From NCBI GenBank assembly GCA_003241285.1, contig QFOT01000055.1, forward strand, positions 1 to 12,856: a stretch of 12,856 bases of DNA, written 5' to 3'. The translations under genes were made by a program, and so were the position numbers. The notes beneath the pieces are model-generated. The model had not been told where the DNA came from. It saw only the letters and a program-made list of their open reading frames with translations, and ran no database searches. Positions 1 through 6,079 of the stretch are shown here, one piece after another; positions within the stretch are counted from its first letter, which is position 1, and every line of letters starts with the position of its first letter. The stretch comes from Micavibrio aeruginosavorus (GTDB taxonomy: Bacteria > Pseudomonadota > Alphaproteobacteria > Micavibrionales > Micavibrionaceae).

Positions 1-138
1 CTGATGATTTGTCCTGGCTGGGTAACCACTTTGCCAGGCCTGATTATGGTACTCAAAACTAGTAAAGTTGGCTCTGCTTTAGCCAAAGTACTTTCACCTT
101 TTGTTCTACTTTGTTATCCTGTTGATTGTGCATTCTGT

Positions 139-162
139 GGCCATACTGTGCGCACAGTGGCC
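139..162. repeat. Inverted repeat with perfect 14-base palindromic core
   Basis: The core ACTGTGCGCACAGT (145-158) is a perfect palindrome. It is flanked on both sides by GGCC (139-142 and 159-162), offset by two extra bases (AT, 143-144), so the dyad extends outward with a small bulge. It could be a binding site for a dimeric regulator, part of a mobile-element end or a small dispersed repeat. The sequence does not decide between these. Confidence 0.4.
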
Positions 163-425
163 TTCCTGTGCTCATCTTTACTTGCTAATGCCGTTAGTGT
201 CTGTCAATTAGTAACGCAATGACAGTTCCGTGTTGCCGGTGTTTTCTATGCACAGCTATGTAGTAAAGCATGACAAAGCAAAAGTCAAGGATACTTCGCA
301 TTTTTACTTTTTATTTTATCCAAACTCTATTATTTTTTGAGGTTTCAGTTATCTGAGAATCATTCTTCACAGAAATTATTTTCTTATAAATAGCTCTGAA
401 ACAAAATTCAACAAGCATTAAAATA

Positions 426-444
426 CGAGTTTATTCTGAACTCG
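426..444 (-). terminator. Possible weak minus-strand terminator
   Basis: CGAGTT (426-431) and AACTCG (439-444) form a perfect 6-base-pair stem with a 7-base loop. Read on the minus strand the stem is followed by TATTTTAA, a modest T-rich tail. It lies downstream of a minus-strand open frame (711-508) that I do not accept as a gene, so its function is doubtful. Confidence 0.2.
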
Positions 445-746
445 GCTGCTCAAAACAAATAACGAAAAACTTAATGACATTATTTCCACTTCACAAGGGT
501 TATATAGCTATTTAGCCTTTTCGACCGAACTTTTGAGGATAAAAGCCCTCAGTACGCGGTCATAAGCAAGGAGGTTTATGTCAATCCAATTTATAAATTT
601 CAAAAAGCCAAACAGTTCAGTGAGATTTATATCGTATTCAATTATAGGATAACAGTTTTCGTTGCTTATAAGAATGTTTGAGAATGATCTTTCAGTGGAA
701 AGTTGAATCAAGAACAGACAAATATTTTCATGAATTTAATTTATAA

Positions 747-947
747 ATAATCTTGAAAACGAAAAAAAAACAAATAGAAGAAAAAAATGGCAGCTTTACA
801 CCCATAATCGCGATGACAGCTCATGCTATGGAAAGCGACCGCCAGCAGTGCCTGAATTCGGGTATGAACGATTATATTTCAAAGCCTTTTCGGCCCGCAG
901 AACTTAAAGCCAAACTTGAACAAGCCATAGCAAAGAAAATTGCTTAA
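747..947 (+). pseudogene. Truncated response-regulator receiver domain (C-terminal half)
   Basis: The frame encodes the end of a CheY-like receiver domain: the beta-4 strand and switch region PIIAMTAHAMESD, then GMNDYISKP with the conserved beta-5 Lys-Pro, and a final alpha-5 helix ending at TAA 945-947. The acidic pocket, the phospho-acceptor Asp and the first three beta strands are missing, and a stop at 744-746 closes the frame on the left. A TTG at 753 could be called a start but would give a non-functional 64-residue half domain. The MTAHAM...DR..CL..GM..YISKP pattern is typical of the C-terminal receiver of hybrid histidine kinases, so this is probably the tail of a lost hybrid kinase. 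A run of nine A (762-770) near the break is indel-prone. I see no missing N-terminal part in the other frames upstream. Confidence 0.75.
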
Positions 948-987
948 ATAATATAATTTTTCAGGGAACAGAGTCAGAAACTCTCTG

Positions 988-1016
988 TTGGATTACTGTA
1001 ACTAAACTCTCATAAC
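988..1016 (+). promoter_or_regulatory. Possible sigma-70-type promoter for the acidic small protein
   Basis: TTGGAT (988-993) and CATAAC (1011-1016) are separated by 17 bases, which would place a transcript start about 15 bases upstream of the start codon at 1036. Both boxes are imperfect. A short dyad (AACAGAG 967-973 / CTCTGTT 983-989) lies just upstream and overlaps the -35 box. Confidence 0.25.
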
Positions 1017-1035
1017 GCATCAGGAGTTTTTAAAT

Positions 1036-1188
1036 ATGTCAGACCCTCGTCAACCCATTGATACATCTAATAGAAACTCTGCCAATCGATTAGATGATAC
1101 TGAAAAACTAGAAGCCAGTCCCCTTAATCTGGAAGATGAAGACCTCCCTCCTTCCGAAGATTTTGAGGAAGAAGACATGGATTACTAA
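1036..1188 (+). CDS. Small acidic, probably disordered protein (50 aa)
   Basis: ATG at 1036 is preceded by AGGAG (1022-1026) at a 9-base spacing, and the frame runs to TAA at 1186-1188, followed closely by a strong terminator. These signals argue for a real gene despite its size. The 50-residue product has 17 Asp/Glu against four Arg/Lys. Eleven of its last 18 residues are acidic (EDED near residue 33, then EDFEEEDMDY at the C-terminus). It has no hydrophobic stretch, Cys, signal peptide or known motif, and is rich in Pro, Ser and Asn, so it is probably intrinsically disordered. I do not recognise the family. An acidic tail of this kind could bind a basic protein, mimic DNA or chelate metal, but that is speculation. 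Confidence 0.65.
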   Translation: MSDPRQPIDTSNRNSANRLDDTEKLEASPLNLEDEDLPPSEDFEEEDMDY

Positions 1189-1200
1189 ATAATTTTAACC

Positions 1201-1230
1201 AGAAGGCCCTGTTTGGGCCTTCTCTTGTTT
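1201..1230 (+). terminator. Intrinsic terminator after the acidic small protein
   Basis: AGAAGGCCC (1201-1209) and GGGCCTTCT (1215-1223) form a perfect 9-base-pair stem with a five-base loop, followed by CTTGTTT. It lies 12 bases after the stop of the small acidic gene. The next gene starts only 22 bases beyond the stem. Confidence 0.8.
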
Positions 1231-1245
1231 ATAGCAGGATGACAA

Positions 1246-1722
1246 ATGACATTACCGAATATCGCCGAAAAGAATTTTTCTACAGATCTTATCATTTCAA
1301 GAGAATTAAATGCACCGCGCGACAAAGTTTTTCAGGCCTGGACCAAATCCAGGCATTTGATCCACTGGTGGGGACCAAAAGGATTTACGATGCCTTCGCA
1401 TAAAATGGATATTCATCCGGGTGGCATGTATCGCTGTGATTTGAAAGCACCAGATGGAAAAGATCACTGGGCCCAAGGCGTATTTAGAGAAATGATAGAA
1501 CCAAGCCATCTCGCCTTTTCTCACTCATGGGAAGAAGATGGAGCATCTATTCCTGAAACCTTCGTTACAGTGGAATTGACCGAAAAGAACGAAAAAACGG
1601 TAATGATTTTTCACCAATCAGGTTTTAAATCTGAAAATCAGCGTGACAGCCACAATGATGGATGGTCCCAATCATTTGATAGACTTGAAAACTATTTGGC
1701 GAACAGCGGAAATACGTTCTGA
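1246..1722 (+). CDS. SRPBCC / AHSA1-family protein
   Basis: The 158-residue product fits the AHSA1 (Activator of Hsp90 ATPase homologue 1-like) branch of the SRPBCC superfamily. Visible hallmarks are the opening RELNAPRDKVFQAWT (19-33), WWGPKGFTMP (41-50), the HPGGMYRCDLKAPDG strand-turn (57-71), FREMIEP (80-86) and the closing helix HNDGWSQSFDRLENYL (136-151). These are small single-domain helix-grip proteins with a hydrophobic cavity. Most bacterial members have no proven function, and ligand binding is only inferred. AGGA at 1236-1239 supports the ATG. It ends 6 bases from the stop of the convergent lipoprotein gene, with no obvious hairpin between. Because a terminator lies just upstream, it needs either read-through or a promoter overlapping that hairpin. 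There is no signal peptide, so it is probably cytoplasmic. Confidence 0.9.
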   Translation: MTLPNIAEKNFSTDLIISRELNAPRDKVFQAWTKSRHLIHWWGPKGFTMPSHKMDIHPGGMYRCDLKAPDGKDHWAQGVFREMIEPSHLAFSHSWEEDGASIPETFVTVELTEKNEKTVMIFHQSGFKSENQRDSHNDGWSQSFDRLENYLANSGNTF

Positions 1723-1728
1723 TTTTAA

Positions 1729-2232
1729 TTATGGCTGTATGAAGATTTCAGTGCCCAGTGGCACGAGGGCATATATTTCTTCAACATTATAATTAGTCAC
1801 GGAAATACACCCCAATGTCCATGCCGGGTTCTTGCGATCTTTATAGCCCTGCCAGCCCCCTTTATCGCCATGAATGCCTACACTGCCGCCTGGAGAAACG
1901 CCAAGCTTCATCGCATTTATTTTATCTATCTCATTAGGATAGGAAATATTCAGGAATTTCTGAAATTTCTTACTAGGATGTTTGTCGTTTATATAATAAT
2001 GGCCTTCCGGGGTTTTCCCATCGCCTTCTTGCACCTTGTGCCCAACAGGATCCCAGCCCATAGATAATATGCTATATGTTTTCAAGGGCGTTCCATTTTC
2101 CCACAATGTAAGCAAACGATCGCTCTTATCCATGGTGATATAATCTGCCTGATGCCCGTCCCTAACAAGGGGACTGACTGGCGTAGCGCAAGCCGATAGG
2201 AATAGCAGGGAAACAAAACAAGCAAGACGCAT
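1729..2232 (-). CDS. L,D-transpeptidase (YkuD-family) lipoprotein
   Basis: The 167-residue product opens with a lipoprotein signal peptide: Arg at position 2, a hydrophobic core, and lipobox LSAC with the lipidated Cys at 15. The rest resembles a YkuD-type L,D-transpeptidase domain. It has a strand pair resembling DRLLTLWENG (38-47), the EGDGKTPEGHYYI segment (69-81), IHGDKGG with the conserved His-Gly (121-122), and the active-site motif TLGCIS with nucleophile Cys142. The family makes 3-3 cross-links in peptidoglycan, anchors proteins to it or hydrolyses such links. Small lipoprotein-type members resemble E. coli YafK/DpaA, so cutting rather than forming a link is also possible. The predicted site of action is the periplasm, anchored in a membrane. 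The ATG at 2232 lies 3 bases after the response-regulator stop and lacks a strong Shine-Dalgarno sequence, which suggests translational coupling. This is the last gene of the operon. Confidence 0.87.
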   Translation of the reverse strand: MRLACFVSLLFLSACATPVSPLVRDGHQADYITMDKSDRLLTLWENGTPLKTYSILSMGWDPVGHKVQEGDGKTPEGHYYINDKHPSKKFQKFLNISYPNEIDKINAMKLGVSPGGSVGIHGDKGGWQGYKDRKNPAWTLGCISVTNYNVEEIYALVPLGTEIFIQP

Positions 2233-2235
2233 AGG

Positions 2236-2604
2236 TTATAAAAGTGCCTTTTTGACAGTTTCATTTAGCCTGTCAAAATTGATTGGCTTCTCTAGATAAG
2301 CCGTTGGAGAAAGATGCTCGACACCATGTTTATCTCTTGGGTCCGATAACGCTGTCAAGAATATAAATGGAAGCTTTCTATACTGGGGATACGCACCCCG
2401 CAATCTTTCCAGCAACTGATACCCTGTCATTTCCGGCATGGAGCGATCACAAATAATTAAATCCGGCTCGACATCCTGTAATTTATTTAAGCCTTCCTGA
2501 CCATTCAGCGCGACTTCGACTTTATACCCTTGGGCGTTGAGCTCGTCTTTTAGAATTTCGCATAGTTCTTTTTCGTCATCGATAACTAAAATAGTTTTAG
2601 TCAT
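2236..2604 (-). CDS. Single-domain response regulator (CheY-like)
   Basis: The 122-residue product is a complete receiver domain with no output domain. The acidic pocket Asp9-Asp10 lies in VIDDEKE, the phospho-acceptor is Asp53 in IICDRSMPEMTG, the switch Thr84 is in FIFLTALSD, and Lys106 is in YLEKPINF. All catalytic positions are present, so it should be phosphorylatable. I chose ATG at 2604 because AGAGGTG lies just upstream at good spacing. An in-frame GTG at 2613 would add three residues but falls within that Shine-Dalgarno sequence. The start overlaps the kinase gene by 8 bases. The obvious phosphodonor is the kinase encoded immediately upstream. Without a DNA-binding domain, it probably acts through protein contacts or passes phosphate on in a relay. 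Which protein it acts on is unknown. Confidence 0.93.
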   Translation of the reverse strand: MTKTILVIDDEKELCEILKDELNAQGYKVEVALNGQEGLNKLQDVEPDLIICDRSMPEMTGYQLLERLRGAYPQYRKLPFIFLTALSDPRDKHGVEHLSPTAYLEKPINFDRLNETVKKALL

Positions 2605-4168
2605 GAGAATCACCTCTTTCCTGTATATACGGCAACCTTACCTCAAAACTCGAGCCCTTACCTACTTCACTTTGAATGTAAACTGAGCCCTCGTGCAACT
2701 GTATCAGTTCCTGAACCAGTGACAACCCTATACCAGTTCCTTGTATACCTTCGGATGTCGATGCACGGTAAAAACGATCAAAAACATGAGCCAGCTCATC
2801 TTCAGGTATACCCACCCCATTATCGGAAATGGTAATAGAAATATTGTTTTTATCCACGATTGCAGTCACATTTATTTCAGGATTTTCTCTTGTATATTTT
2901 ACCGCATTCGCGATCAAATTCGATAAAACCAAGGTAATCACCTTTTTATCCAGATAGACTTCCTGCAAGCAGGGATCAGCACTACATGTAATATTGTGGC
3001 CGCGCGACAAACCTTTTTGCTCATCGCAAAGCATTTCTATTAGAGCTCTCAAATCAAAAAGTTCAAAATCCAGGTCAAGCTTACCTGTACGCAACAGGCT
3101 CGAAGATAAAACAGCTTCCATCATATTGACCAATCGGGAAACAGCACTGCGAATTGTATGTAATCTTCGCTTTGTTTCTTCAACTGGAATTTTATCTCCT
3201 CTTCGCTCAAGAATTTGAGCATTACCATCAACGATGGTTAGCGGGGTACGAAATTCATGACTGACCATGCTAATAAACTGTTTTTGTAACGCGCTCGCCT
3301 CTTGTTCTGCTTTTAAAGCACTTTCCGCTTCCTGTCTTCGATAATTCAGCTCCGCTTTTTGTAGCGTTAACTCGGTAATATCACTTGTTGAAATAATTGT
3401 TCCCTGCCCATCAGGCAATGGAACAGCCGTCATACGCAAAACCTTGCCGCTATCAATTACGAATTCATGCTGCCCTTTTTGGCCAATCCAAAAATTTTTA
3501 ACGACATCATACCTGGCATCGCTCTGAGAAATTCCCATTTCCACCGCAACTGCTTCGAAAGCCTTCTGTACTGGCATTCCCCGGACAAAGAAATCGGCAC
3601 TTTTCGGGTATACTTTCAGGTAATGATCACTGACAAAAAATATTCTTTTTTCTTCGTCGAAAACGATAAAAGCATCGGCGCTTGCCGATAAAAAACCTTG
3701 GAATTTTTTATATTCATCTTCCTGGAGCCTGGCTTTCAGGCGACGTATACCCTTGCTGAGCTTATGGCTGAAAATAAATCTGAATTCAGGCAATTCCAGA
3801 ATTTCCCGGTTATAGATCCCGTCAAATTCCTGCGACATCAATTGGAGTCTTTTGCGTATATCCTGCTCTGGCGTAATTGCGATAACATCGGCCACTATGT
3901 GGGGCATAGCACTTAAATTGCGAGCAAGGAATATATTCTCGTCCGATAAATCGAATACATTAATAAAAATAAGGGCGCTATTTTTTGCCTCCAGCATTAA
4001 CTCTTCGCGTGTAGAGGGGGTAAGGAAGCGAATCTCCTGATCGGCAACCATCGACCACAAAGTTTTTGATAGTTCCCGGTCCCTGTCACCATAAATAGTA
4101 ACGGCCGCTAACTGCTTTTTCCGCAAATTAACAGGAATTAGAAGGTCTTTATCGAGAGAAACTGGCAT
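2597..4168 (-). CDS. Soluble PAS-domain sensor histidine kinase
   Basis: This 523-residue kinase has no transmembrane segment and should be cytoplasmic. Residues about 20-145 have an alternating alpha/beta pattern like a receiver domain, but the phosphorylation residues are not preserved (INVFDLSD at 69-76, YNRE where the KP motif would be), so I read it as a degenerate pseudo-receiver. Residues about 152-265 form a PAS-like sensor (FLSASADAFIVFDEEKRI), followed by a coiled-coil linker (266-296). HisKA follows with phospho-acceptor His304 in SHEFRTPL, then a HATPase_c domain with N box NLIANAVKYT (417-426), G1 DNGVGIP (449-455), F box FDRFYRA and G2 GTGIGL (477-482). All catalytic boxes are intact. 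The upstream Shine-Dalgarno is weak (AAGAG), and I see no convincing promoter in the gap to rplU. It heads the operon with the response regulator and the L,D-transpeptidase. The stimulus sensed by the PAS domain is unknown. Confidence 0.93.
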   Translation of the reverse strand: MPVSLDKDLLIPVNLRKKQLAAVTIYGDRDRELSKTLWSMVADQEIRFLTPSTREELMLEAKNSALIFINVFDLSDENIFLARNLSAMPHIVADVIAITPEQDIRKRLQLMSQEFDGIYNREILELPEFRFIFSHKLSKGIRRLKARLQEDEYKKFQGFLSASADAFIVFDEEKRIFFVSDHYLKVYPKSADFFVRGMPVQKAFEAVAVEMGISQSDARYDVVKNFWIGQKGQHEFVIDSGKVLRMTAVPLPDGQGTIISTSDITELTLQKAELNYRRQEAESALKAEQEASALQKQFISMVSHEFRTPLTIVDGNAQILERRGDKIPVEETKRRLHTIRSAVSRLVNMMEAVLSSSLLRTGKLDLDFELFDLRALIEMLCDEQKGLSRGHNITCSADPCLQEVYLDKKVITLVLSNLIANAVKYTRENPEINVTAIVDKNNISITISDNGVGIPEDELAHVFDRFYRASTSEGIQGTGIGLSLVQELIQLHEGSVYIQSEVGKGSSFEVRLPYIQERGDSHD

Positions 4169-4206
4169 TTTACAGGCTCTTGTTATGGAGTGATCCGCCG
4201 TTTACC

Positions 4207-4235
4207 TTGACATGAAAGGGTTAAATTGTTTATAA
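4207..4235 (+). promoter_or_regulatory. Sigma-70-type promoter for rplU-rpmA
   Basis: TTGACA (4207-4212) and TTATAA (4230-4235) are separated by exactly 17 bases, close to consensus. The predicted start near 4242 gives a leader of about 73 bases before rplU. The leader holds a short dyad, AACAGA (4248-4253) / TCTGTT (4266-4271), that might form a hairpin. Ribosomal protein operons are often feedback-regulated through leader structures, but this one is too weak to claim. A GANTC site (4296-4300) lies next to the rplU ribosome binding site AAAGG (4301-4305). Confidence 0.75.
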
Positions 4236-4314
4236 AGCGGCTTCCTAAACAGAAAAAGGCTTTCATCTGTTAAAAACGAAAGCAATTTGACAACAGAATC
4301 AAAGGTTTAGCTAT

Positions 4315-4614
4315 ATGTACGCTATTATTAAAACTGGTGGAAAACAGTATAAAGTCCAGAAAGACCTGCGCCTTACAGTTGAGAAACTGGAAGGAAACCC
4401 AGGCGATACAATCGACCTAGGCAAATCCCTGTTCCATTTCGATGGCGACAAGGCCACAGCTCAAGGCTCGACTATTACAGCCGAAATCGTAGAGCACACA
4501 CGCGGAGATAAAATTCTTATCTTCAAAAAGCGTCGTCGCCAGAATTCGCGTCGTAAGAACGGCCACCGCCAGTCCTATACGACAATCAAAATCATCGATA
4601 TTAAAGCAGCTTAA
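4315..4614 (+). CDS. rplU: 50S ribosomal protein L21
   Basis: The 99-residue protein is standard length for bacterial L21, which binds 23S rRNA in the large subunit. It begins with the family signature MYAIIKTGGKQYKV, and the basic rRNA-binding segment FKKRRRQNSRRKNGHRQ lies at residues 70-86, followed by the conserved YTTIKI strand. AAAGG at 4301-4305 supports the start. It is the first gene after a near-consensus promoter and is co-transcribed with rpmA, whose ribosome binding site overlaps the rplU stop codon. This gene pair is conserved across bacteria. Confidence 0.98.
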   Translation: MYAIIKTGGKQYKVQKDLRLTVEKLEGNPGDTIDLGKSLFHFDGDKATAQGSTITAEIVEHTRGDKILIFKKRRRQNSRRKNGHRQSYTTIKIIDIKAA

Positions 4615-4628
4615 GGGAGACTCCTCAG

Positions 4629-4910
4629 ATGGCACATAAAAAAGCAAGCGGTAGCTCCCGTAACGGTCGCGACTCAAACGCACAACGCCTTGGCGTAAAG
4701 CGTTTCGGCGGAGAAGAAGTTCTTGCCGGTAACATTATCGTTCGTCAGCGCGGTACAAAATTCAAACCGGGCAAAAATGTTGGCCTTGGTAAAGATCACA
4801 CGATCTTTGCTTTAGTTGACGGAAAAGTCCTTTTCAGCCGCCAGGCTGGTGGTAGACCAGTTGTCTCCATCGCCCCGGCGAATGACGGACAAGCGCAAGC
4901 GGCGGAATAA
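4629..4910 (+). CDS. rpmA: 50S ribosomal protein L27
   Basis: The 93-residue protein matches L27, whose flexible N-terminus reaches toward the peptidyl transferase centre. It starts MAHKKASGSSRNGRDSNAQR with no N-terminal extension, unlike the processed form of Firmicutes, and continues with the conserved LGVKRFGGE, RQRGTKFKPG and VGLGKDHTIFAL blocks. AAGGGAGA (4613-4620), overlapping the rplU stop, is the ribosome binding site. The C-terminus has a short Ala/Gln-rich tail. A structured spacer and a strong terminator follow, so it is probably the end of the main ribosomal transcript. Confidence 0.98.
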   Translation: MAHKKASGSSRNGRDSNAQRLGVKRFGGEEVLAGNIIVRQRGTKFKPGKNVGLGKDHTIFALVDGKVLFSRQAGGRPVVSIAPANDGQAQAAE

Positions 4911-4913
4911 ACG

Positions 4914-4969
4914 GACACTAAGTGTCATCCCGTTGGCCTTGCCGACAGGCAAATTTACACGGACGGGAT
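4914..4969. repeat. Structured, REP-like palindromic spacer element
   Basis: Three nested or adjacent dyads fill the gap between rpmA and its terminator: GACACT-A-AGTGTC (4914-4926), ATCCCGT (4927-4933) with ACGGGAT (4963-4969), and inside the latter TTGCC-GACA-GGCAA (4939-4952). Such GTCATCCCG...CGGGAT arrangements are common in short dispersed intergenic repeats of bacteria. Only one copy is in this window, so its repeat nature is inferred. It could instead simply be 3' untranslated structure that stabilises the rplU-rpmA mRNA. Confidence 0.45.
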
Positions 4970-4978
4970 CCAAAATTT

Positions 4979-5003
4979 AAAACCCAGCGTGAGCTGGGTT
5001 TTT
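4979..5003 (+). terminator. Intrinsic terminator after rpmA
   Basis: AAAACCCAGC (4979-4988) and GCTGGGTTTT (4993-5002) form a 10-base-pair stem with the tetraloop GTGA. The T-run ends the stem and extends one base past it. It separates rplU-rpmA from obgE, whose start codon lies only 27 bases further on. Confidence 0.88.
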
Positions 5004-5029
5004 CATTAACAAGATAAAAAAGTAAAAAT

Positions 5030-6079
5030 ATGAAATTTCTCGACGAAGCAAAAATCTTTATCAAAAGCGGAGACGGCGGTGCCGGCTGCGTCAGCTTTCG
5101 TCGTGAAAAATATATAGAATATGGTGGCCCTGACGGCGGCAATGGCGGACGCGGCGGCGACCTCTATTTCGAATGCGTTGCCGATCTCAATACGCTGATA
5201 GATTTCCGTTATACCCAGCATTTCAAAGCGCAAAAAGGCCACCACGGAGCAGGCCGTGAACGTACAGGCGCAGACGGTGAAGACATCATCGTTCGCGTCC
5301 CCGTCGGCACGGAAGTTCTCGCCGACGATAAAGAAACCGTTCTTTTCGAAATGATGACGCCCGGCGAAAAACGCCGCATTTTAAGAGGCGGTGATGGCGG
5401 CTTTGGAAATGCCCATTATAAAACTGCCACTAATCAGGCGCCGAAAAAATTTACTCCAGGATGGCCCGGACAGGAAATGGATATCTGGCTGCGCCTAAAG
5501 CTGATAGCCGATGCCGGTATCGTCGGACTTCCTAATGCCGGTAAGTCGACCTTCCTGGCCGCCTCTTCCGCCGCCAAGCCCAAAATCGCCAATTATCCGT
5601 TTACGACGCTTCATCCTAATCTTGGCGTTGTTAAAGTTGCCAATTACGATTTCGTCCTTGCCGATATTCCGGGCCTCATCGAAGGCGCATCCGAAGGCGC
5701 AGGCCTTGGTGACCGCTTCCTCGGCCATGTAGAACGTACACGTGTTCTGCTTCATCTGATTGACATCAACCAGCCCGATCCTCTTGCCGATTACCACACG
5801 ATCCGGGCAGAGCTTGAAGCTTATGGCGCAGGGCTGGATGAAAAAGTCGAGATTATCGCTTTGAATAAATCTGATACAGTACTGGAAGAAGAATCAGCGG
5901 CGATCATTGCATTGTTTGAAGAAGAATTAGGTCAAACGCCCTATCTTATTTCAGGCGTATCCGGCGAAGGCGTCCGCCCCGTTCTCTTCAAATTGATCGA
6001 GATCATCAGGGAAGAAAAAGAGAAAGATGACGATAACAGCGTCGAAAATACTAAAGAATTCCAAACGACTGATCATTAA
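5030..6079 (+). CDS. obgE: Obg-family GTPase (ObgE/CgtA)
   Basis: The 349-residue product has the Obg layout. A glycine-rich N-terminal Obg fold (1 to about 158) carries DGGNGGRGGD and RGGDGGFGNAHYKT. The G domain has G1 GLPNAGKS (166-173), G2 around Thr193, G3 DIPG (212-215), G4 NKSD (279-282) and G5 SGVSGEG (308-314). The C-terminus is a short acidic tail (EKEKDDDN). Obg proteins bind the 50S subunit, act in its late assembly and link it to stress and cell-cycle signals. In Caulobacter, CgtA is essential. The ATG lacks a good Shine-Dalgarno sequence (only A-rich sequence upstream). The gene heads the downstream series, and its promoter is not obvious because a terminator lies just upstream. 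Its last 53 bases overlap proB. Confidence 0.97.
   Translation: MKFLDEAKIFIKSGDGGAGCVSFRREKYIEYGGPDGGNGGRGGDLYFECVADLNTLIDFRYTQHFKAQKGHHGAGRERTGADGEDIIVRVPVGTEVLADDKETVLFEMMTPGEKRRILRGGDGGFGNAHYKTATNQAPKKFTPGWPGQEMDIWLRLKLIADAGIVGLPNAGKSTFLAASSAAKPKIANYPFTTLHPNLGVVKVANYDFVLADIPGLIEGASEGAGLGDRFLGHVERTRVLLHLIDINQPDPLADYHTIRAELEAYGAGLDEKVEIIALNKSDTVLEEESAAIIALFEEELGQTPYLISGVSGEGVRPVLFKLIEIIREEKEKDDDNSVENTKEFQTTDH

Larger units (their letters stand above)
1..752. other. AT-rich stretch without a supportable gene
   Basis: No reading frame here has a convincing start, ribosome binding site or recognisable protein. The first 240 bases are more GC-balanced and carry an inverted repeat at 139-162. 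From about 290 to 750 the sequence is clearly AT-rich. A minus-strand frame from a TTG at 56 stays open to the left window edge, so a gene could start there and continue outside, but too little is visible to judge. The stretch ends where a truncated receiver-domain fragment begins, so it may be inserted or rearranged DNA. That last point is inference. Confidence 0.5.

Noticed and set aside
4..222. Plus-strand open frame of 72 residues near the left edge
   Set aside because: Cys- and Val-rich product of no known family, no ribosome binding site, and the frame spans a palindrome; it reads like non-coding DNA.
508..711. Minus-strand open frame of 67 residues
   Set aside because: Only a TTG start without a Shine-Dalgarno sequence, AT-rich composition and no recognisable motif. 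A weak hairpin downstream (426-444) is the only support.
753..947. Independent small receiver protein starting at TTG 753
   Set aside because: It lacks the phospho-acceptor Asp and half the fold, so it is a remnant and not a functional gene.
2236..2613. GTG start at 2613 for the response regulator
   Set aside because: It lies within the AGAGGTG ribosome binding site of the ATG at 2604, which gives the usual MTKTILVIDDE opening.
4417..4683. Minus-strand open frame across rplU and rpmA
   Set aside because: Both ribosomal protein genes on the plus strand are certain, and the opposite frame has no motif.
5495..5797. Minus-strand open frame of 100 residues inside obgE
   Set aside because: It is a frame shadow of the GTPase G domain, which is unmistakable on the plus strand.
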